In this document: positions 22,322-32,914 of the stretch, piece after piece | Numbering within the stretch: position 1 is the stretch's first letter | Layout: the number at the start of each line of letters is the position of its first letter | Position numbers and translations under genes: made by a program | Assembly: GCF_964204645.1 (NCBI RefSeq) | Contig: NC_134026.1 | Location: forward strand, 14,846,450 to 14,910,449 | Origin: Tubulanus polymorphus | Taxonomy: Eukaryota; Nemertea; Palaeonemertea; Tubulaniformes; Tubulanidae | Direction: 5' to 3' | DNA: 64,000 bases | Notes under the pieces: generated by a model | Databases searched by the model: none | Told to the model about the DNA's origin: nothing | The model's input: the letters and a program-made list of their open reading frames with translations, nothing else

Positions 22322-22774
22322 ATGATGATACAAGAGAAATCCCACAATAACGAAGCCAAGATTGAAAAATTCTATGTCAAAATGATTATATTTGAAATAA
22401 AAAACCCACTTCATCTCCTTAACAAACAGCTTGTTTTCACTTACAATGATAAACTTGGTCATAACTTAACTCACAATTCCTGCAATACGAAACCGTTGAA
22501 CATTGGTGTATACAAAATCCCTTGTAAAATCCCTTGTAAAGTCTGTAATAAAAAATATATTGGTGAAACTGGGCGTGATTTGAACAAGCGCCTCAGAGAA
22601 CATAAAAATGACGTCAAAAATTTCAAACCCGAGAGTGGAGTAGCTAATCACGTTTATGAAACTAGTCACAATTTTGATTTTGATAATGCCGCTATAATCT
22701 TTCCCTGTCCCGATAAAACCAAACGTCACATTATGGAATCTGCCCTTAATATTGAAAATAGGGCCTATGGATAA
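22322..22774 (+). CDS. Penelope-like element C-terminus, GIY-YIG endonuclease fragment
   Basis: The frame ends at TAA about 22774. Its key part is GVYKIPCKIPCKVCNKKYIG followed by ETGRDLNKRLREHK, the GIY-YIG nuclease core as found at the C-terminus of Penelope-like retroelements, where it nicks the target. KIPC is repeated, perhaps a small duplication. No RT is present upstream in the same orientation, so this is a 5'-truncated copy, the usual fate of such elements. The (CACT)n repeat and the hammerhead-like motif downstream fit its 3' end. Confidence 0.85.
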   Translation: MMIQEKSHNNEAKIEKFYVKMIIFEIKNPLHLLNKQLVFTYNDKLGHNLTHNSCNTKPLNIGVYKIPCKIPCKVCNKKYIGETGRDLNKRLREHKNDVKNFKPESGVANHVYETSHNFDFDNAAIIFPCPDKTKRHIMESALNIENRAYG

Positions 22775-22893
22775 ATGTGTCAATTTGAACAACGGTTTTT
22801 TCTCCTCACAATATTTTGATCTCTAAATTTCTCGCTTCACTTGTGCCCCTATTATTCTAATCCCGTTCGCTTGTTTTCCTCTGTTTGACACTT

Positions 22894-22985
22894 CCACTCA
22901 CTCACTCACTCACTCACTCACTCACTCACTCACTCACTCACTCACTCACTCACTCACTCACTCACTCACTCCCTCCCTCACTCAT
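22894..22985. repeat. (CTCA)n microsatellite
   Basis: More than 20 copies of CACT/CTCA run in tandem, in the 3' region of the Penelope-like fragment. Confidence 0.97.
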
Positions 22986-23250
22986 TGTTTGATTATACCT
23001 TTGATGTTCTTGCCTTTTGTTTTTTTTCTGATTACCCCTTAGTTGGTCTGCCTTTGAACCCTCTGGGCTTTGTTTTTAGATTACTTCAATCTCGCACTAC
23101 ATCCCCTATAGTTTGTCGTTTGCCTTCTTTGTTTTCTTCCTTAGTGTTCCAGTTTTGTTGTTTAATTACTTTAATCTCAATCCTTCAATCTTAATCATTT
23201 GTCATATTCCTGTATAAGTATCCTGTTATTTTATTTTGTTCTCAGTACGC

Positions 23251-23284
23251 CTGATGATGGCTTACAGTTGTAAGCCGAAACGTC
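23251..23284 (+). ncRNA. Hammerhead-ribozyme-like motif of a Penelope-like element
   Basis: CTGATGA (23251-23257), T, then a perfect 7-bp stem GGCTTAC / GTAAGCC with loop AGTT, then GAAAC and GTC (to 23284). This is the type I hammerhead order with the very short ACGT stem III known from Penelope-like elements, which are reported to carry such motifs. One extra T between CTGATGA and stem II, and only about two pairs in stem I, suggest weak or lost activity. Confidence 0.6.
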
Positions 23285-23316
23285 GCTCCTCAAATATAGT
23301 CATTCTGATATAGAAT

Positions 23317-24205
23317 TTTTAGGCCAGCCGTAGACTGAGCCTATAACTATACAAATTGAGCAAATTTAAATGACATGGTTTTCAGAGCAAAGGCTCTTTT
23401 ACTGTGCAACTGAGCATGTATTCATACAAATCATTCATTAAAGCATCATCCATTCTCCAAACTCTACGTAGCTGAATTTTGAAAGAGGGCCTCGTAAAAA
23501 TTTATATGAGCTATTTCGCGAATATCTGATCGCAAAAATATCAGTTTTGAAAAGCCAATCAGAAAGCAAAGACTCCTCTATGATTGGCTTAGCCGCAGAG
23601 ATCAGCAGATGTTCACGTGAACTCGAGGTATCGTCTACCGTTTTACTTTCGGGTTTTATTTTCAGATCTAAAATTGTATTTCAAGATCGATTTCTGTGAA
23701 AGCTTGTTGATTTGGTTTTTGGGAGGAATATTTTTATTAGCACTACAGTAAATATCATTGACCATTGTGTAAAATCCAGGAAAAATAGCTTTTTCTTAAG
23801 TCGGATAGATGACCTTGATATGCTAATTAGCTACATGCTAAAACTACAAATTCAATCAAATTTTATTCCGCAAAAGATATCAAATCCAATCAATTTTACT
23901 TTATTGAACAAATAAAAACTTCAAATCCAATTCAATTTTGTTTTATTTAGCAAATATCAGAAAATTCTATTCCGCATTAAAATCAACAAGACCAAGGGAA
24001 AAGATTTATCTCAGGTATTTGTTCCTGCCAGATCCAGTCGCTGTCTGTGCTACTTTTGTATTCTACGCTTGTATTGTGTAAATTATTAGGTATTGACTCT
24101 GAGCTGGGAGTGTATTTTGACAAATATAACCCACAGAATCCATCATCATTTGCCATTTTATGAAAAGCTGACAGGCTGGCCATAGTGCCCCTTGGGGCTC
24201 TTGTT
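23317..24205 (+). mobile_element. Family B Helentron-like element, copy 1
   Basis: The copy begins TTTTAGGCCAGCCGTAGACT and ends GTGCCCCTTGGGGCTCTTGTT. Subterminal inverted repeats are GGCCAGCC (23322-23329) and GGCTGGCC (24174-24181). Near the first end is a hairpin (TAGGC...GCCTA) and near the other is GCCCC-TT-GGGGC. No target duplication is visible. This mirrors family A in layout. It is non-coding and aligns with 34928-36891. Confidence 0.75.
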
Positions 24206-24945
24206 CAATGTTGGCTTCGTAATTGTGGGATTTCTCTCGTTAATTGGAAAGTTTCCTTAGCTGTTATATAATTTGACCTAACCTGTCATGACCTATGTCA
24301 TGAATAGTCATAAGCAGACTCGCATGTGCTTAAGGGGGTACTTGGGTCGAAAATTAAACTGAAACATGAATTTTATTGATTTTGAGATTTGTTCCTTTTT
24401 CGATTGGTAAGTATGTTTTCTAACACGATTTGGACACCATATGTCTAATGAAACCTTCTTTCATCAATTAAAATGAATCTTTGTCAACTCACTCGAATTC
24501 AGATTCTTTAGTTTTCACTAAAGAAGTCCATTGTTTACAGATTTTTGATCAATCATACGCGATTATCGCGAAAATAATATCCATGTAACATTGCGGGTAT
24601 CGTAGTAATCCTTGAATTGAGAGGAAGTTCGCTAACGCACATGTTACTATGCGTCATTTCCATGAAATTCGTGGATAAATCCTGTCTTATCCCTCCGGAA
24701 ATTTCCTTTTATGGATCCGTGAATAATAAATGAGTGAAGTTGGCCGCTGATTGGCTAACCGTAAACTACCGACTCCCGAAGCATCTCCGTAGATGTTCGT
24801 GACTCGCCGTCATCGCCGCTGATTGGCTCTCCGACAATTCACGCTATATCCGGTTTTCCGGGTTTACAATCGTCGCGATAAAGGTGAATTTACATTAAAA
24901 AAGCAACAATTCTTTAGTTGAGAAGCGATATAATATTTGATCAAC

Positions 24946-25023
24946 ATGCCAAATGTGAAAAGAAATACAAAAGCCACTAGGAAAAGGTTCGGTTCGCGTC
25001 ATAATAAACGGAAAGGGGCATAA
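24946..25023 (+). CDS. Short basic ORF, possible N-terminus of a Kolobok/Mutator-type transposase
   Basis: MPNVKRNTKATRKRFGSRHN plus KRKGA then stop. Short Lys/Arg-rich starts of the form KRxFxGN occur at the N-terminus of some transposase families, and a TTAA followed by GGGGGTACTTGGG near 24330 would fit a Kolobok-type terminus. The rest would have been cut off by the DIRS element starting at 25096. This is a weak call; it may be chance. Confidence 0.25.
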   Translation: MPNVKRNTKATRKRFGSRHNKRKGA

Positions 25024-25421
25024 AATCTCGGGGAATTGCCTGACGGTGACAATGACACCGGCTCTGGTTGAGAAAGAACGAAAATCTTTTTAAGCGTATT
25101 TCCGTCGAGTACTGTACCCTTCCCTATGGTTTTTGCCAATATTTCTTAAATTTGGATTGATCGCCAATGGTTTTTCTATACGACCCGGCCCTGCGGTATT
25201 GCATTTAGCCACCGGCGAAATCTGCCATCTTTTTTCTTGGCGTTCTAGCATTCAGAACTCGTTGGATTTTTTCGCCATAAAAATCTAGGAATTAGGAGTA
25301 TAAGGGAGTTTTCACTCTCGTAACGGTGAGTCCATTCGGTTTTGGGGTTATCCCAGGTTTCTATTTTTCTGTAATTTTATTTACAAATATAATTTAATTG
25401 AATTGAATTAAATTTGTTATT

Positions 25422-25679
25422 GTGACAGAAATAATTATGCCGCCCCCTCCTAAGGGTCAACATCGTGGCGGTGAGGGAGGCGGGCATTTGTTCGGCGCCT
25501 GGGACAATCACGATTCGTGTGCGTCGTGCAGGCGCAAATCGGGACAAATCTGTGCAAGGAGCAATCCTTGCAAGATTTGCGAGGTGTGGTCCGAGGACCT
25601 TTGGCTTCGGGCCGATAAGGCTCTGAAACTAAGAGATCGTCGTCAAGTTAATAGTAGGGATGCCAACCAACGTCTCTAA
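25422..25679 (+). pseudogene. DIRS Gag-like protein, N-terminal part
   Basis: The frame has a PPPPKG/glycine-rich start and then HDSCASCRR-C-CKICEVWSEDLW, a Cys-rich motif typical of DIRS Gag proteins (HDxCxxCR ... CxxCxxW). The stop at 25677-25679 overlaps the next frame, suggesting a frameshift in an originally longer Gag. Confidence 0.65.
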
Positions 25680-26202
25680 TTCTATTTCTAATCGTATAGC
25701 GGAGCGGTCGCCGATCACCGGGGAGGAACGCGTTCACCGGCACCGGTCTCCGGTCAATCACCGGTCGTTGGTCGTTCACCGGTTCGGCCAGTTCAGACTA
25801 CATGTTCTGAACCGAGCGCGTGCCGCGTTAGTCGGGATCGGCCGGTTTGGTCGGTCCGGTCCGGTTCGGGCACCGGTCCAGTCCAGGCGTCATCCGGTTC
25901 AAAACTTCCGGTTCGTACATCGTAGCTCCGGGGATAGAGCTCGCTCTCTCACTAGATCCAGACGCCGTGAGCGTAATAAACGCGCAAGGTCTCCTCGCAG
26001 ATCAAGGTTTGATCGCGAGAGGGATTACGATCATTATTGCAGGAAGTTTCGCCGTCGGTCTTCTCATCGTTCATCGACGTCGGTTAGCGATGAAGGCGAT
26101 TCTTCTAGTAGGTCTCGATCCCGTTCGAGGGACCGTCACCGAAGTCGGCATGATCGTCGGGATACGGGAAAATTCCTGACTGAAGGATTTCCATGTATTT
26201 GA
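25660..26202 (+). pseudogene. Arg/Ser-rich Gag continuation in the next frame
   Basis: This frame has a strong arginine/serine bias, ending in SSSRSRSRSRDRHRSRHDRR at about residues 147-166. Basic RS-rich stretches follow the Cys motif in DIRS-type Gag proteins and may bind RNA. It has no RNA-recognition motif, so it is not a splicing factor. It is placed by position inside the DIRS element. Confidence 0.55.
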
Positions 26203-26339
26203 AGAGAAAATTTTAAACTTGTTATCATCGTCGCAACAAGTCGCTGCAACCTCAACATCAGGTAAGCCTATTCCTGATTGTCTGGTTAGAAGTTCGCCAG
26301 CCCACTCAGTTGTTCGGAATTCTGACTCTGAATTCCTGG

Positions 26340-26615
26340 ATGCTGGGGTAGGGTCCTATTTCAATGAGGATCCGGTCCCAGAGGCGGCAATTCCGTCTGG
26401 GGTCGTTCCTGTCGCCTGTTCGTTTCCCCGCTTCTTGGACATTCCAAGGTTCCGGATGACCAAACCAAAGGATGTTATTCATGGGCTCCATCCGGGTCAA
26501 TGGGCGGCTTCGTTGGACCTGAAAGATGCTTACTTTCAGGTTCCAATTCACCCAAAATCTCGGCGATTTCTCAGGATAAAGTGGAAAGGCCGCCAGTTCC
26601 AAGGAAGTCTGTCGG
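26340..26615 (+). pseudogene. DIRS reverse transcriptase fragment
   Basis: IPRFRMTKPKDVIHGLHPGQ is followed by WAASLDLKDAYFQVPIHPKS and RRFLRIKWKGRQFQ. The SLDLKDAYFxVPIHP block is the diagnostic first catalytic-aspartate region of DIRS-type RT. The frame then shifts and the LPFGL and YxDD regions are not recognisable, so no active RT can be made. Confidence 0.85.
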
Positions 26616-27016
26616 GCCGCCTTCTGGAATTCTCCATCGACATTCACATCATTTTATTTACGGGATGTTTCAGGCCAGTTAGGCTCATTAGCTTCACTCG
26701 GTCCTGTTGTTATGGCTCAAGGTGTCCGTTCTTTCCGATCGGACCCTTAAGCGTAGAATATTTATGTTGCATTATCAGGATCACAGGGGGTGTATCCATG
26801 TACATAGTTTGGGCTCATATCCGCAAGTATTAATTTCGCAAAATTCGGGGGGGGGCCCTGAGCTGGACGGACTCACTGTGGCCAACCGGTCTTCCCTGTG
26901 CTACAGTGCTCCATTCCGTGCTTGGGTAAGTGCTCTCTTTTTTCCCTCTTACCTTGCGTTTGAGCGGTGGTTTTTCTATCTACCTTTCCCACCATCCTTG
27001 TGCTAGGCTAGTCTAG

Positions 27017-27090
27017 CAAAAACCATAGGAAAGGGTACAGTACTCGACGGAAGTATTACAATTGTTGGAACAAAAATTTGTATTTCCTAT
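27017..27090. repeat. DIRS internal complementary region
   Basis: Its first half is complementary to the outer end of the left repeat (accatagg / cctatggt through the CGACGGAA edge), and its second half to the outer end of the right repeat (attacaattgttgg, aaatttgtatttcc). It adjoins the end of the coding remnants, as in other DIRS elements. Confidence 0.85.
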
Positions 27091-27811
27091 GGTGGGAATG
27101 CCGACGGGTCTTCGATCTTCGAACAACGACTAAGTCAGCCGACCGACTCTACACGACCGCGCGCTCCCCGCCCACCTGCCCCGCATAGCTGCATTTTTTG
27201 GGTCTGCTATGACGTAAAAAGATGGCGGATTTTCGCCGGTGGCTAAATGCAATACCGCAGGGCCGGGTCGTATAGGAAAAACCATTGGCGATCAATTTAG
27301 AAAATATTGGCAAAAACCATAGGAAAGGGTAAGTACTACTCGGAAATACAAATTTTAGTTCCAATAATTGTAATATTTTTTTTTCTTCCTTTTGCGTCTC
27401 GGAGTATCATGTCGATGAGAAACTAGGCCATTGGTCCTTTATTAGCTCCGCTAGCTCAGTGGAGCAGATGGTTTAGGTGATTGTTCTTCATCTGGCCGTC
27501 AATTTATGCTTCAATTTGCTTCTAGTGCTATAGTTCTTATCTGATCTTTACCAAACTTCGTATGAAGTTAATATAGGCCAAGCACTCTAAAAGTTATAAA
27601 GCCCGACTTAGTCATGAATGAAGAATTAAAGATGATCCTGGTATTTTGATGCTTAAAAGACTTAAAATGGATAGCTGGAGGCAACAGTTTAAAATTCAGT
27701 AGTACAAATATTGATTAATTCCTACAATGTTTTAGTTATTTATTTGATTAGAACGTTTTTTTTTCGACCAGAACTGGAAGCTTTTTTCCGGTCCCGTTGC
27801 TCGTGAAAAAA

Positions 27812-28436
27812 TACTGTATTTTCTTATGTACAAGTCGCTTGGTGAATAAGTCAAATTTTTAGTTTAAAAAGTAAAAAAGTACAAAGGCTATGGTTGCTTC
27901 CTCATGTGTTTACATAAGTCACTTTCAAAACAGTGCTAAGGTCATTCTCATAGTAGTCAAGAGTCTTTACCCTGTTTGCAATTAATCATTGGGATCTGTT
28001 GTTTCTCATAATTAATTACCGGATTAGTGCTCATAGTTTGTATCCACTTGCTGAATGTAATGTGTATACATTGAATGCTGCTTGCCTGGATTCAAGTATG
28101 TGTATTGATTGTTGGCACGCTGCCACAGCAGCAGCAGCTTATTTAAATACTGTACAATGATTACAAGCAGTTTTCTTTCTCGCTTGATTTGTTACATTAA
28201 TTTATTGTGAAACATTTCCAAACTTAAGAAACTATTTCATCACACATCCTAAATTCTAATTGGTATATGAGTGTAGCCTAACAAAATTAACATTTCATTT
28301 CATCATGGCAACCTTGAACTCTAAACATTGTCAGTTTAACACGATATCGAAAGTGTAGTCATTGTATAAGTCGACCTACATTTTTGGTCATGATTTTTGG
28401 TTTCAAGAACTCCAATAATACACCGGAAAATATGGT
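27812..28436. mobile_element. MITE of repeat family R4
   Basis: Inverted ends TACTGTATTTTC (27812-27823) and GGAAAATATGGTA (about 28424-28436). The interior matches pieces at 15350-15690 and 18518-18775. The ends resemble those of the MITE at 49073-49691. No coding frame was seen. Confidence 0.65.
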
Positions 28437-28604
28437 ACTGACAAACTCGAGAAAATACTGACAAACACAAATATTTGTACCAACAAACTAACTATTTCTG
28501 GGGTTGGCAGGTATATACTTTGCACCTGATGGGAATTTCAATATGCACTCACCAACATTTGATCGTTTGATTGTCAAATGATATATGGACTTGATCATTT
28601 TCAG

Positions 28605-28764
28605 TGAGGTCAATTCGGGATTTTTTTACAAAAGTGCTGCTGAACGTGAAAAGCTTGTATCTGCCGAAAGAGCATTTACCGATGATCGGGTTCATAAAAT
28701 TATTGAATTCAAGAAAAAAGTCTGCAATGGCAGTAACCGGAGTTTCGTCGTCATAAATCAGAAG
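28605..28764 (+). CDS. CCT6: CCT6 exon, residues ~242-295
   Basis: T completes the split Ser codon, then [20 protein letters not shown] continues to [17 protein letters not shown] before donor gtaagt; acceptor is attttcag. [11 protein letters not shown] is a CCT6 hallmark that distinguishes the zeta subunit from the other seven CCT subunits. It forms part of the substrate-facing apical domain. Confidence 0.97.
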
Positions 28765-29079
28765 GTAAGTAATCAATGAACACCACATTCACTAGCAGTT
28801 AAGGTTCGGTCGCCATTGCCAACGCTAATTATTACATAACACTGCCAGCACAATTTGTAGGTTGATAAATCAATATACTGATCTATTTTAGTATAATAAA
28901 CAGATGAAGAGATAACTACACGTTTAATACAGTATTAAAATCTAGGTTCCTTTATTAGCTATATCGGTTGTCGTTTTCTTTGTTTTACGATTTTGTTTAA
29001 TCGGTTTCGTAATTTCAGCAGTGCACACCAACCTTGGGTGCTGATGACAATTCAATTCATTCTTTATTGACACATTTTT

Positions 29080-30081
29080 GTCCGTCGTCTGTTCGTCCAT
29101 CTGTAGATGGAATCCATTATTTTGGGAAGTTTTGAAGACGCTTCAATGTAATGTCTTGATATTTTGAAGACGTTTTGGTCAATTACCTTGATCTTTCGTT
29201 TATATTTGAATTCCCCAAGGGCCCTTCAGCATAAGAATAATTGGGTCGCTTGGACTCAAGATGGCTGTTCCGTGACCCTTTTTGTGCCCAATAGTGTGAA
29301 TTTTGGCCCGAATTCTGAGTCCTGTAGCTTCCTACCGGTTTGCCATTTCTCATTGCAATTTGTGATGGGTATTCTTTGGAAAGGGATGTTTTATACCCGA
29401 GATAGGTATTTTTGATCAGCCAATCATGGCGCAATTGGCGGCTATCTAGGTGTCATCAGTACTAATTCTTGGTGGGAACAAGTTTTCATGGGCTTGAATT
29501 CTTGCAAGCCAATATGCTATCACACGGATCGATTACTTGCTTGGGGAGTCGATTACTTTTGTTAGAACCTTTCTTGGGCTCTGATATACACACATTTAAT
29601 GCAGTAACAAAATCTAGGTTCCTTTCGTATATTGGCTATAACGGTTGTCGTTTTCATTGTTTCATGATTTTGTTTAATCGTTTCTGTTATTCCAGTAGCG
29701 CATACCAACGTTGGAATGCGCGGCATAGTGCTGCCGGCAATTCAATTCATTCTTTATTGACACAAATTTCACAATGAAACATTTACTTTCACGTTTTTAA
29801 AAAATTCTTTTAATTTTCTTTTACTTTCATTGGGTGCTTGCGTTAGCAGCCATTTGTAAAATCTCTGTATGAACATTTATTTTTTTCAGTTTAAATATCT
29901 AAAACTTAAAAACCGCTTTTCTGTAAAATAAATTCTGAATTGAATTGAAGAATGGTTCCCTGTCTCTTGAAAGAGCCAGTTTTTCTGTATTATATTGGTA
30001 CCTGTGCATATTTTGTAACCACGATCAATTGCTAATTCATAGATCAATACATCTTCTGTAATTGTGGTCGAGGTCATTAGT
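29080..30081 (+). mobile_element. Family A copy 4, left part, interrupted
   Basis: Family A sequence runs from 'ttttgtccgtcgtctg' (hairpin missing) to about 29490. Unrelated or family-related filler with a local repeat follows (28900-29090 resembles 29540-29760: 'cctttattagctatatcggttgtcg'), then a core unit at about 29985-30081 ('attggtacctgtgcatattt'). It stops where the hAT-like element at 30082 begins and resumes at 32612. Confidence 0.7.
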
Positions 30082-30319
30082 CAGTGTTGCCAGACTTCCG
30101 GAATTATCCGGAATTCCAGAAATCAAAACTTAAAAATAAAATTCCGCAAATTTTCTGCCATTCTACTTTGTCTAATAAACAAGTTTATTAGACAAACAGC
30201 TCCGTGTAAGCTCTGAGACATTGCTTTGATGTCATCACCTATTCGTTAGCATAACAAAACAATGAAGGTTACGTTATGGGTCGCAAAACCAATTTTTCTT
30301 TATTACCGAGCGTATGTGT

Positions 30320-30683
30320 AACCGGCTGGTTGTTGTATCGGCAGGCTGGCTTGGGAACTAGCATTTACACCAGCGGTACAGGATTCCATCCATCAGGAAC
30401 AACAAGGCAGTTAAACCTTATATGTACAATCTTTATTGCGTCCCGGAATGAGAATGATTATCATAGCTTTACATAGTCTTTATATACAGAATCATGAGTA
30501 TAATGTGAGAACTAGGTGTCAGACAAGTTGTAGACATCAGGACTCACAAATAAAACACCTAGTGACATGTTTGAGAGACATTAATTAATTATCGATGAGC
30601 ACTGACTATAGCTAATTATCGTGAAAACATATTGAGTAATGTCACATGTTGATTACGACCTTAGAGCACATATTGACACTATA
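30320..30683 (+). repeat. Direct repeat, left copy (~364 bp)
   Basis: It starts 'aaccggctggttgttgtatc' and ends 'gcacatattgacactat'. It is nearly identical to 31959-32319, and 1.28 kb separate the two. An LTR pair is possible, but I see no TG...CA ends, primer-binding site or gag-pol between them. Confidence 0.9.
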
Positions 30684-31958
30684 GTCATGTTATATTATAT
30701 TATTATTATTATTAATATGTAGTAGAGCTATGAAATGTTATGAACTGTTCGATATGACATTGTAGATCTATATGATTACGAAATATGCAAATTATATCAG
30801 GGTGACAGATGCCCCCTTGTCCAATTAAATTTGGTCCTCCAAATTTGCGGAAAACGCAGATGCTATAACTTCATTAAAACTCCTTCCACTGCGAGAACGT
30901 GTAAAATTGAGTTCCACCGTGCGAAAATGTGCAAACGTTGGACAGTAACATCCGGATGCTCAGTCATTCACGAAAGAGTCACATGTTGTCGTTATATACG
31001 GACGATGCAATTATACGTTAACTGTAATTATCTGCAAAGGATCCCCGAATTCTGGCCGGTTCTGCGACGAACAGAAGTAGCGACGTGTTGTGTAGTTATA
31101 GCATCCCGAAGATCAGTTGTTGATGCAAGTTGCAAGTAGTACGCATTTCTCTGTTTTGAAGATCTTTCGATTACTGACTGGAAATAACTTCGTGACGCAA
31201 TGATAGTAACATGCAACATCTGACATCAGAGCAGAGTTCAGGCAATAACACAACACAAATACAGTTACCCTTGTCAACCAAAAGGAAAAAATTATCATCA
31301 TCCAAAATAAGTGGCCAGGTGTAACTGAGATTATATATTTGTTCACATAAAAATTCAACCAATTCATCTTCATGTTTTAGTTATACTAACAAACAAAAAA
31401 TATGAACCTATGAAAATGAAAATTGCCGATTAAACCTTTAGTATAGTCGAAATAGTTTGTTGCGAAAAAAGTATAGATACGCACTGTACTTTAGGTAGAT
31501 GAATTTGACTAATTAACCTTAGACATATCCCCTGAGAAGTGTTCCGTATTCTAATACTTATAGTACGAAATGAAACTAAAATTGATTTATGCTGATTGGA
31601 ACTAGATGCCTAGAAAAAAAGAATTGTGAATCATACTATTTAAACCGGCGATAGCTTTTTTGATCGTACGGTAGTATCTTATATCCAAATTCCTATAATT
31701 TTCTATCATATTCATCTGACCACTAATTCGAGACAAAGAAGCAACTGTATTACCTTCGGCTGACAAAAAGTTACCGTAATGCATTGTACCCACTGAAACA
31801 CCAGCAACGTTCACGATCAGTACGGCTATCTTGTCACAGGTGTAGTTGAATACGATCTTCTCGTGAGGTCAATGTTCCAGTCACAACCAATAGTTTAACA
31901 GCTTCGTCTGTACTTGTGTAAGTCACGAGGACTTAAATTTGGGTTCTCCACCATCTGC

Positions 31959-32319
31959 AACCGGCTGGTTGTTGTATCGGCAGGCTGGCTGGGGAACTAG
32001 CATTTACACCAGCGGTACAGGATTCCATCCATCAGGAACAACAAGGCAGTTAAACCTTATATGTACAATCTTTATTGCATCCCGGATGAGAATGATTATC
32101 ATAGCTTTACATAGTCTTTATATACAGAATCATGAGTATAATGTGAGAACTAGGTGTCAGACAAGTTGTAGACATCAGGACTCACAAACAAACACCTGGT
32201 GACATGTTTGAGAGACATTAATTAATTATCGATGAGCACTGACTATAGCTAATTATCGTGAAAACATGTTGAGTAATGTCACATGTTGATTACGACCTTA
32301 AAGCACATATTGACACTAT
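31959..32319 (+). repeat. Direct repeat, right copy (~361 bp)
   Basis: Partner of 30320-30683 in the same orientation, with only a few base changes. The high identity points to a recent duplication or recent insertion. Confidence 0.9.
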
Positions 32320-32611
32320 TATATAAAGACTATGTAAACTATCGCTGATAGATGAAAACACAAACTTTTTTTAGATTCATAATTTTTTTCTGAATGCAAT
32401 TTTCTTTCTGAACAAATTGATCCATAGTATTCACAGATATTAACGAAATCGCAGACCAAAACGGCAAGCGGAGAACATGTGTGACAGACAGTTGAAACAT
32501 TTTCTTGCCAATTATTAAGCATTCTGAACCCAAGTGCGCTTTGGGCCATCAGTAGGGGAACGATCTTGAATTTTATTCCTGGAATATTATAGCTAGGTGC
32601 AGGCAACACTG

Positions 32612-32695
32612 ATTGATTTCTTTGTATGTTTACCGAAGGATGTTGAATATTCAAATGGTCAGGTTGCTGTCCCTGGGCCTGTAGTTGTTGTAATG
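32612..32695 (+). mobile_element. Family A copy 4, right part (3' end)
   Basis: 'ggatgttgaatattcaaatg' through 'gctgtccctgggcctgtagttg' resembles a shortened family A 3' end ('ggcgttgaatattgaaattg ... gtgtccctggacccctagtt'). Confidence 0.5.
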
Positions 32696-32831
32696 TGTGA
32701 TGTGGGCAATCGATGATCTATTTCCAACTTTTGATTCTTTACTCTCCCTGTTTCAATTTACTCATCAATTCTTTCACTGAGAAGTCTCGCCACCACTGAC
32801 AACCTCTGTAAATTGGCTTTGCTTCTTTCAG

Positions 32832-32914
32832 GGTATTGATCCACTATCTCTGGATATGTTGGCTAAAGAAGGTATCATTGCACTGAGACGGGCAAAACGT
32901 CGAAACATGGAACG
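32832..32914 (+). CDS. CCT6: CCT6 exon, residues ~296-323
   Basis: [20 protein letters not shown] then AKRRNME and CG of a split Arg codon before donor gtaaga; acceptor cttctttcag. The [11 protein letters not shown] segment returns the chain from apical to intermediate domain and is highly conserved. Confidence 0.96.

Larger units (their letters stand above)
25096..27374 (+). mobile_element. DIRS-type retroelement, internally deleted
   Basis: Inverted terminal repeats of about 140 bp are at 25096-25235 and 27214-27374. They share 'cctatggtttttgccaat', 'gatcgccaatggttttt', 'cgacccggccctgcggtatt' and 'gcatttagccaccggcgaaa' in opposite orientations. An internal complementary region at 27017-27090 matches the outer edge of both repeats, the structure used by DIRS elements to copy themselves through a circular intermediate. 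Between them are Gag-like and RT-like fragments. Tyrosine recombinase, RNase H and methyltransferase regions are absent, and the element is about 2.3 kb against the usual 5-6 kb, so it is not autonomous. Confidence 0.88.
30082..32611. mobile_element. hAT-like element nested in family A copy 4
   Basis: Inverted ends CAGTGTTGCC (30082-30091) and GGCAACACTG (32602-32611). Flanks are ATTAGT (30076-30081) and ATTGAT (32612-32617), an imperfect 6-bp duplication. Family A sequence is present on both sides. No transposase was recognised inside. It contains two direct repeats of about 362 bp. Confidence 0.55.

Noticed and set aside
17712-22774. One intact Penelope element joining the RT at 17.5-18.3 kb and the GIY-YIG at 22.3 kb
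   Set aside because: The two pieces are on opposite strands and separated by two CCT6 exons and a LINE, so they are different insertions.
22894-22985. CRISPR-like or satellite array
   Set aside because: A plain 4-bp microsatellite with no spacers, in a eukaryotic genome.
25847-26179. Overlapping frame inside the DIRS Gag region
   Set aside because: It is a shadow of the RS-rich frame and lacks the Cys motif or any known domain.
27443-27480. Possible tRNA gene ('ccgctagctcagtggagcag')
   Set aside because: An A-box-like stretch is present but no B box, no acceptor stem and no cloverleaf follow.
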